A stretch of DNA of 9,840 nt, taken from contig JAUVUV010000049.1 of the NCBI GenBank assembly GCA_030604975.1, forward strand, positions 1 through 9,840. Direction: 5' to 3'. Position numbers and translations under genes: made by a program. Below are positions 7,125-9,840 of the stretch, piece after piece. Within the stretch, counting starts at the first letter, position 1. Each line of letters opens with the position of its first letter. This DNA is from Candidatus Glassiibacteriota bacterium. Its GTDB lineage: Bacteria > Gemmatimonadota > Glassbacteria > GWA2-58-10. The notes under the pieces are model-generated. The model was given only the letters and a program-made list of their open reading frames with translations. It was not told the origin of the DNA and made no database searches.

Positions 7125-8495
7125 TTAATACCATTCCTCAACCGGAATACCCATCACCCGCTTGAGGTTTGCTATCTCACTTGACAGATTATATCGGGCC
7201 TGGATTGCCTGGTTTCTTACCACAAGCATGCGGCGGTTGGAATCCAGAAGTTCGTAAAGGGTTACAAGCCCCTGTTCGAACTGGTCGGAGGTTACCCGTT
7301 CCTCCTCCTCGGAGCTGGCAAGCGAAAGATGCCGTCCCCGGTAAACTTTCGCCGCTGAATCGCAGGCGTCAATTGCCTGGCGTGCCTGTAGCCGGATCTG
7401 CTCGGCCAGTTTTTCTCTTTCGATCTCCTTTCGGTTTTTCAGTGACTTGTACTGCATTACCACGCCGCGATTCCTGAATCCATCGAAAACGGGTATGCTG
7501 ATTTCAAGGGCCACGCGCCAGGATTCGAAGTTTCTGTCGAGAAGGTCGTCGGTGTTGATAGTGGAAAAACCGTAATAGCCTACCAGGTCGGCCCGCGGCC
7601 TGAAATCCGCCTTGAAGATGTTGATCGATTTGTCGTACATGTCCACCTGAACTTTGAGCTGCCTGAGGTCGGGGCGGTTGGTCACTGCCACGCTGACTAC
7701 GCTGTCCAGACTGGGAGCACTGAACTCCACTACCATTTCGACCGGTGAAGTGGAGATCGGTTGATCCAGGCCGCGGCCCAGAAGGAAATTGAGATTCTTT
7801 TTCGCCTGAGCGAGCGCGTGCTTTGCCTGGAAAAGGTCGGGTTCGGTGGTGGCCAGTTGGCTTTCGGCACGGAGGATGTCCAGCCGGGTACCGTCGCCTA
7901 CCTCGAAAAAGTCCCTGATCTGCTTGAGATACCGCTTCTGGGTTTCGATCGCTTTTTCATACATCGCGATTGTCTCTTCGCCCAGCAATACGTCATAGTA
8001 AGCGCTGGTGACCTCGTAAGCCACGTTCTGGCGGGTTCTTTCAAGGTTCAGATTGGAATCCTTGATCCCCAGATTTGCCAGTTTATAGGCATTTGAAACC
8101 TTCCCCCAGGTAAACAGGGGTTGGCTGACATTCATTGTCATTTCATAAAATGACTGGGGCTTGGGCATGATCGCTTCGATCGGAATCGGCATGTCGTCCA
8201 GGCCTGCGCCACCGCCTTTCAGCAGTTCCTGGCCGAAAGTGCTGTTGAGAAACCCGGGGTCTCTCATCCTGAAAGTGCTCATGGCCAGATTGAACTGCGG
8301 GAAGGCGTCGGCCCTGGACTCAAGCACCAGTCCGCGCCTTTCGTGAATCTCCTCCTGTCCCGAGAGGATATCCCGGTTATGTTTCATGGCAAAGGAGACC
8401 GCCTCGGTGAGAGTCATTGCCGGGGCAGGCTGTGATAAAAGTAGTGTAAAAACCAATGCCAGGCTGGCCAGGTGCAAATAAAAGCTTTTTAACAT
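7125..8495 (-). CDS. TolC-family outer-membrane efflux channel protein
   Basis: This 456-residue outer-membrane factor is predicted to form the trimeric exit duct of the RND pump encoded downstream. Residues 1-26 are a Sec signal peptide, ending QPAPA before MTLTEAV. The mature protein starts with the typical TLTEAVSFAMKHN of outer-membrane efflux proteins. Two repeats of the OEP domain follow (about 30-240 and 250-450), each with a long coiled-coil-forming helical pair; the first includes the YDVLLGEETIAMYEKAIETQ region and NLNFLLG. The SD sequence AGAGGAG lies 10 nt before the ATG. It is the second gene of the operon, 36 nt after tetR. The order channel-adaptor-pump differs from the common adaptor-pump-channel arrangement. 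Family membership is clear; the transported compound is unknown. Confidence 0.94.
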   Translation of the reverse strand: MLKSFYLHLASLALVFTLLLSQPAPAMTLTEAVSFAMKHNRDILSGQEEIHERRGLVLESRADAFPQFNLAMSTFRMRDPGFLNSTFGQELLKGGGAGLDDMPIPIEAIMPKPQSFYEMTMNVSQPLFTWGKVSNAYKLANLGIKDSNLNLERTRQNVAYEVTSAYYDVLLGEETIAMYEKAIETQKRYLKQIRDFFEVGDGTRLDILRAESQLATTEPDLFQAKHALAQAKKNLNFLLGRGLDQPISTSPVEMVVEFSAPSLDSVVSVAVTNRPDLRQLKVQVDMYDKSINIFKADFRPRADLVGYYGFSTINTDDLLDRNFESWRVALEISIPVFDGFRNRGVVMQYKSLKNRKEIEREKLAEQIRLQARQAIDACDSAAKVYRGRHLSLASSEEEERVTSDQFEQGLVTLYELLDSNRRMLVVRNQAIQARYNLSSEIANLKRVMGIPVEEWY

Positions 8496-8531
8496 GGCCT
8501 GTTTGCTCCTCTGTATCGTTTATATGGATAT

Positions 8532-9218
8532 TTAATCCTCTTCCTTACTTTCCCTGGGGGAATTATTGCCTCCGGCAGGGGGTGTGCCGAACGCCCGGCG
8601 GAATGCCTCAATCACCAGATCCGCTTTCCGGTTGATAACCTCCTGGGGCTGCTGGTAAAGGCCGAAACCGTGATCCAGGAAAGGCATGCTGGCACCGTCG
8701 TGAAAACGATCCACCACGCTTTCGATAATAAACCCGGCGGCGTCCATGTCGATTTCTTCGGAAACTTCGCCGCGGGCTATGCCGTGCTGAAGCAGCAGCC
8801 TGGTGTAATGGGTGGTGAGCTTGCCGAACTTTGCCAGCACCTCTCCCTTGAACTCGAGGTCTTCCTGGTAGAGTATGTTGCACAAGATCTTTCGGTGCGA
8901 TGAAAACCTTTCCTGAAACGCATAAATTGCGACCAGCCAGTCGCGTATAGTTTCGAATACGTTTTGTCCCTTGCGCTGAGCGAGAAAGTCTTGCACATAG
9001 CGGTCTATTTCATCGACCAGGTGGTTGATGATTTCCAGATAAAGATCTTTTTTCGCTGTAAAATAGCGGTATAGAGCACCCTTAGCGATTCCTGCGCCTT
9101 TGGCCACCGAATCCATACTCGTACCGGTATAACCCTTTTCGGCGAAATTTTTGATCGCACATGCACAGATTCTTTCCCGTTTTTCTGGATTTAATTTGAA
9201 AAAAGTCTCAGTAGGCAT
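8532..9218 (-). CDS. TetR/AcrR-family transcriptional regulator (likely repressor of the efflux operon)
   Basis: This is a predicted 228-residue dimeric DNA-binding repressor. The N-terminal TetR domain covers about residues 10-57, with the helix-turn-helix TSMDSVAKGAGIAKGALYRYF (33-53) followed by the typical KKDLY (56-60). Residues 60-210 form the helical ligand-binding and dimerisation domain, and the tail (212-228) is polar and probably disordered. I chose the ATG at 9218 because GGGGAGG lies 7 nt upstream and the protein then starts just before the TetR domain. The open frame extends to an ATG at 9320, but those extra 34 codons run through the promoter. It is the first gene of the operon and its promoter overlaps a palindrome, so autoregulation together with control of the pump genes is likely. 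Ligand release by a pump substrate is inferred from the family. Confidence 0.94.
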   Translation of the reverse strand: MPTETFFKLNPEKRERICACAIKNFAEKGYTGTSMDSVAKGAGIAKGALYRYFTAKKDLYLEIINHLVDEIDRYVQDFLAQRKGQNVFETIRDWLVAIYAFQERFSSHRKILCNILYQEDLEFKGEVLAKFGKLTTHYTRLLLQHGIARGEVSEEIDMDAAGFIIESVVDRFHDGASMPFLDHGFGLYQQPQEVINRKADLVIEAFRRAFGTPPAGGNNSPRESKEED

Positions 9219-9225
9219 GTTAAAA

Positions 9226-9232
9226 CCTCCCC
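9226..9232 (-). promoter_or_regulatory. Strong ribosome binding site of tetR
   Basis: The minus strand reads GGGGAGG here, 7 nt before the ATG at 9218. No comparable site precedes the upstream in-frame ATG at 9320, so this decides the start. Confidence 0.85.
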
Positions 9233-9239
9233 TTTTAAG

Positions 9240-9253
9240 CGACTGATTAGTCA
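9240..9253. promoter_or_regulatory. Putative TetR operator overlapping the transcription start
   Basis: Plus-strand GACTGATTAGTC (9241-9252) is an imperfect palindrome with arms GACT and AGTC and 10 of 12 bases symmetric. On the minus strand it reads TGACTAATCAGTC, similar in style to TGACT...AGTCA operators of some TetR regulators of efflux genes. Its centre lies 8-9 nt downstream of the -10 box, at about the predicted transcription start. A bound dimer there would block initiation. That the adjacent TetR protein binds it is inferred. Confidence 0.65.
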
Positions 9254-9254
9254 C

Positions 9255-9283
9255 ATTATAATAAATCGCAAACAACATGTCAA
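9255..9283 (-). promoter_or_regulatory. Consensus sigma-70 promoter of the tetR-efflux operon
   Basis: On the minus strand the -35 box TTGACA (9283-9278) is followed by a 17-nt spacer and the -10 box TATAAT (9260-9255). Both hexamers are perfect consensus at optimal spacing. The start of transcription should fall near 9247, giving a leader of about 28 nt. I see no other promoter of similar quality inside the operon. Confidence 0.9.
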
Positions 9284-9417
9284 GAGGGGAGAGAAAAAAA
9301 ACGGAAAAACATTGGGACACGCAGAAATTTTAATTCTAAATTATAAGAGTTTAAGTTGGATCAATAGTGCCCGGGGAAATTTAAGGTAGTTGGGCAATTC
9401 GTAATCTCAGAGTTTTT

Positions 9418-9443
9418 TAAGGTCACGGCGCGCCGTGACCTTA
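9418..9443. repeat. Perfect 26-bp palindrome
   Basis: TAAGGTCACGGCG (9418-9430) is followed directly by its exact reverse complement (9431-9443), with no spacer. The centre is the eight-base GGCGCGCC. A T-run (9413-9418) stands on its plus-strand 5' side, and neither strand has a T-run after the hairpin, so it is not a normal intrinsic terminator. A protein-binding site or cruciform is possible. It lies about 135 bp upstream of the tetR promoter. Confidence 0.85.
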
Positions 9444-9475
9444 CAGGTTTCCACTTGATTGCCCTCTTTGATCCA

Positions 9476-9604
9476 TGTTAAGACTTCGAGATATTGAAAT
9501 ATCTTTCATTCAAGCAAGACACACCCCTGTATCCCCTCTTGATAGAGGGGACTTATAAGGCAAAAATTTCGCTTAAAACCGATAAATTTCGGAATGTCTT
9601 AACA
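9476..9604. repeat. Inverted repeat bounding an AT-rich segment
   Basis: TGTTAAGAC (9476-9484) and GTCTTAACA (9596-9604) are exact reverse complements. Outside them, CCA on the left answers a TGG two bases further out on the right, so the match extends with a 2-nt slip. Inside are a small hairpin, AGATATT with AATATCT (9489-9504), and the partial repeat at 9519-9551. It may be a relic of a small element. Confidence 0.4.
9519..9551 (-). repeat. Shortened inverted copy of the 43-bp repeat
   Basis: ACACACCCC (9519-9527) and the hairpin CCCCTCT-TGAT-AGAGGGG (9533-9550) correspond to the two ends of the 43-bp repeat in reverse orientation. The middle part containing the CCGC-GAA-GCGG hairpin is replaced by about five bases (TGTAT). 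Confidence 0.7.
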
Positions 9605-9621
9605 GCATGGAACTAAAAAAT

Positions 9622-9664
9622 TCCCCTCTATAAAGAGGGGTGGCCGCGAAGCGGACGGGGTGTG
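9622..9664 (+). repeat. 43-bp palindromic tandem repeat, copy 1
   Basis: The unit contains two hairpins: CCCCTCT (9623-9629) with AGAGGGG (9634-9640) around ATAA, and CCGC (9644-9647) with GCGG (9651-9654) around GAA. It ends in GACGGGGTGTG. It is identical to the next 43 bases. Similar GC-rich palindromic repeats are scattered between genes in many bacterial genomes; the mechanism of spread is not visible here. Confidence 0.92.
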
Positions 9665-9707
9665 TCCCCTCTATAAAGAGGGGTGGCCGCGAAGCGGACG
9701 GGGTGTG
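9665..9707 (+). repeat. 43-bp palindromic tandem repeat, copy 2
   Basis: This is an exact, directly abutting second copy with hairpins CCCCTCT (9666-9672) with AGAGGGG (9677-9683) and CCGC (9687-9690) with GCGG (9694-9697). The lack of any difference between copies points to recent duplication or to slippage. Confidence 0.92.
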
Positions 9708-9840
9708 TAAATAAATCTGCAACTCCGGGAAATCTCACAAGCCGGGTATCTGCAAAATCCCTGTTGATTCCGCAGCACTTGCCTGGGGATTGATATTGCA
9801 TTTCACAATCAGGGAAAATTTGTTATCGCTGCAAGTCGAG

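Larger units (their letters stand above)
9284..9840. other. Intergenic stretch without a supportable gene
   Basis: Upstream of the tetR promoter, 9284-9417 is AT-rich with an A-run at 9294-9301 and no recognisable gene. The palindrome and repeats listed separately fill 9418-9707. In 9708-9840 I see no gene, RNA or strong hairpin. A minus-strand frame is open from the window edge to a stop at 9735, but its 35 codons do not resemble any protein I know. Confidence 0.6.

Noticed and set aside
9219..9320. Longer TetR start at 9320
   Set aside because: The extra 34 codons would be read through the consensus promoter and operator. The frame lacks a good ribosome site there, whereas GGGGAGG precedes the ATG at 9218.
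9519..9707. CRISPR array
   Set aside because: The repeats abut directly with no unique spacers, and one copy is inverted and shortened.
9735..9840. Possible C-terminal end of a minus-strand gene entering from beyond the right edge
   Set aside because: Only 35 codons are open. The peptide shows no recognisable motif and it ends at a stop without a terminator, so I cannot support a gene call.

Overview
The window reads as chromosomal DNA of a Gram-negative bacterium. The support is a complete tripartite RND efflux system with an outer-membrane TolC-type channel, a periplasmic lipoprotein adaptor and an inner-membrane pump. The genes look moderately GC-rich, with AT-rich gaps between them. No ribosomal or marker gene is present, so the lineage is open. 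The dispersed palindromic repeats at the right end and the unusual racemase suggest a little-studied, possibly uncultured phylum, but that is a guess.

Layout. Positions 1-240 hold no convincing gene. A near-perfect 16-bp terminal inverted repeat (1-16 and 201-216) brackets a G-run and an extremely compact four-helix cloverleaf (56-142). This looks like a small non-autonomous mobile element carrying a structured RNA or DNA cruciform. Positions 241-2796 (+) carry rnhB (RNase HII with both an N-terminal and a C-terminal extension) and a 503-residue Asp/Glu-racemase homologue with a signal peptide. A bidirectional hairpin terminator (2805-2846) separates these genes from the convergent minus-strand operon.

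The minus-strand operon runs from about 9250 down to 2871 in the order tetR - tolC-like - adaptor (MFP) - RND pump. Gaps between the genes are 36, 23 and 7 nt. A textbook sigma-70 promoter (TTGACA, 17-nt spacer, TATAAT) lies in front of tetR, with an imperfect palindrome over the predicted transcription start. The simplest model is that the TetR protein represses its own promoter and so the whole pump operon, and that a pump substrate releases it.

Positions 9284-9840 contain no supportable gene. They hold a perfect 26-bp palindrome, an inverted repeat around a small AT-rich segment, two exact 43-bp tandem copies of a GC-rich palindromic repeat, and a shortened inverted relative of that repeat.

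The best candidate for something undescribed is the cloverleaf element at 1-216. Next come the exported racemase and the repeat cluster at 9476-9707.
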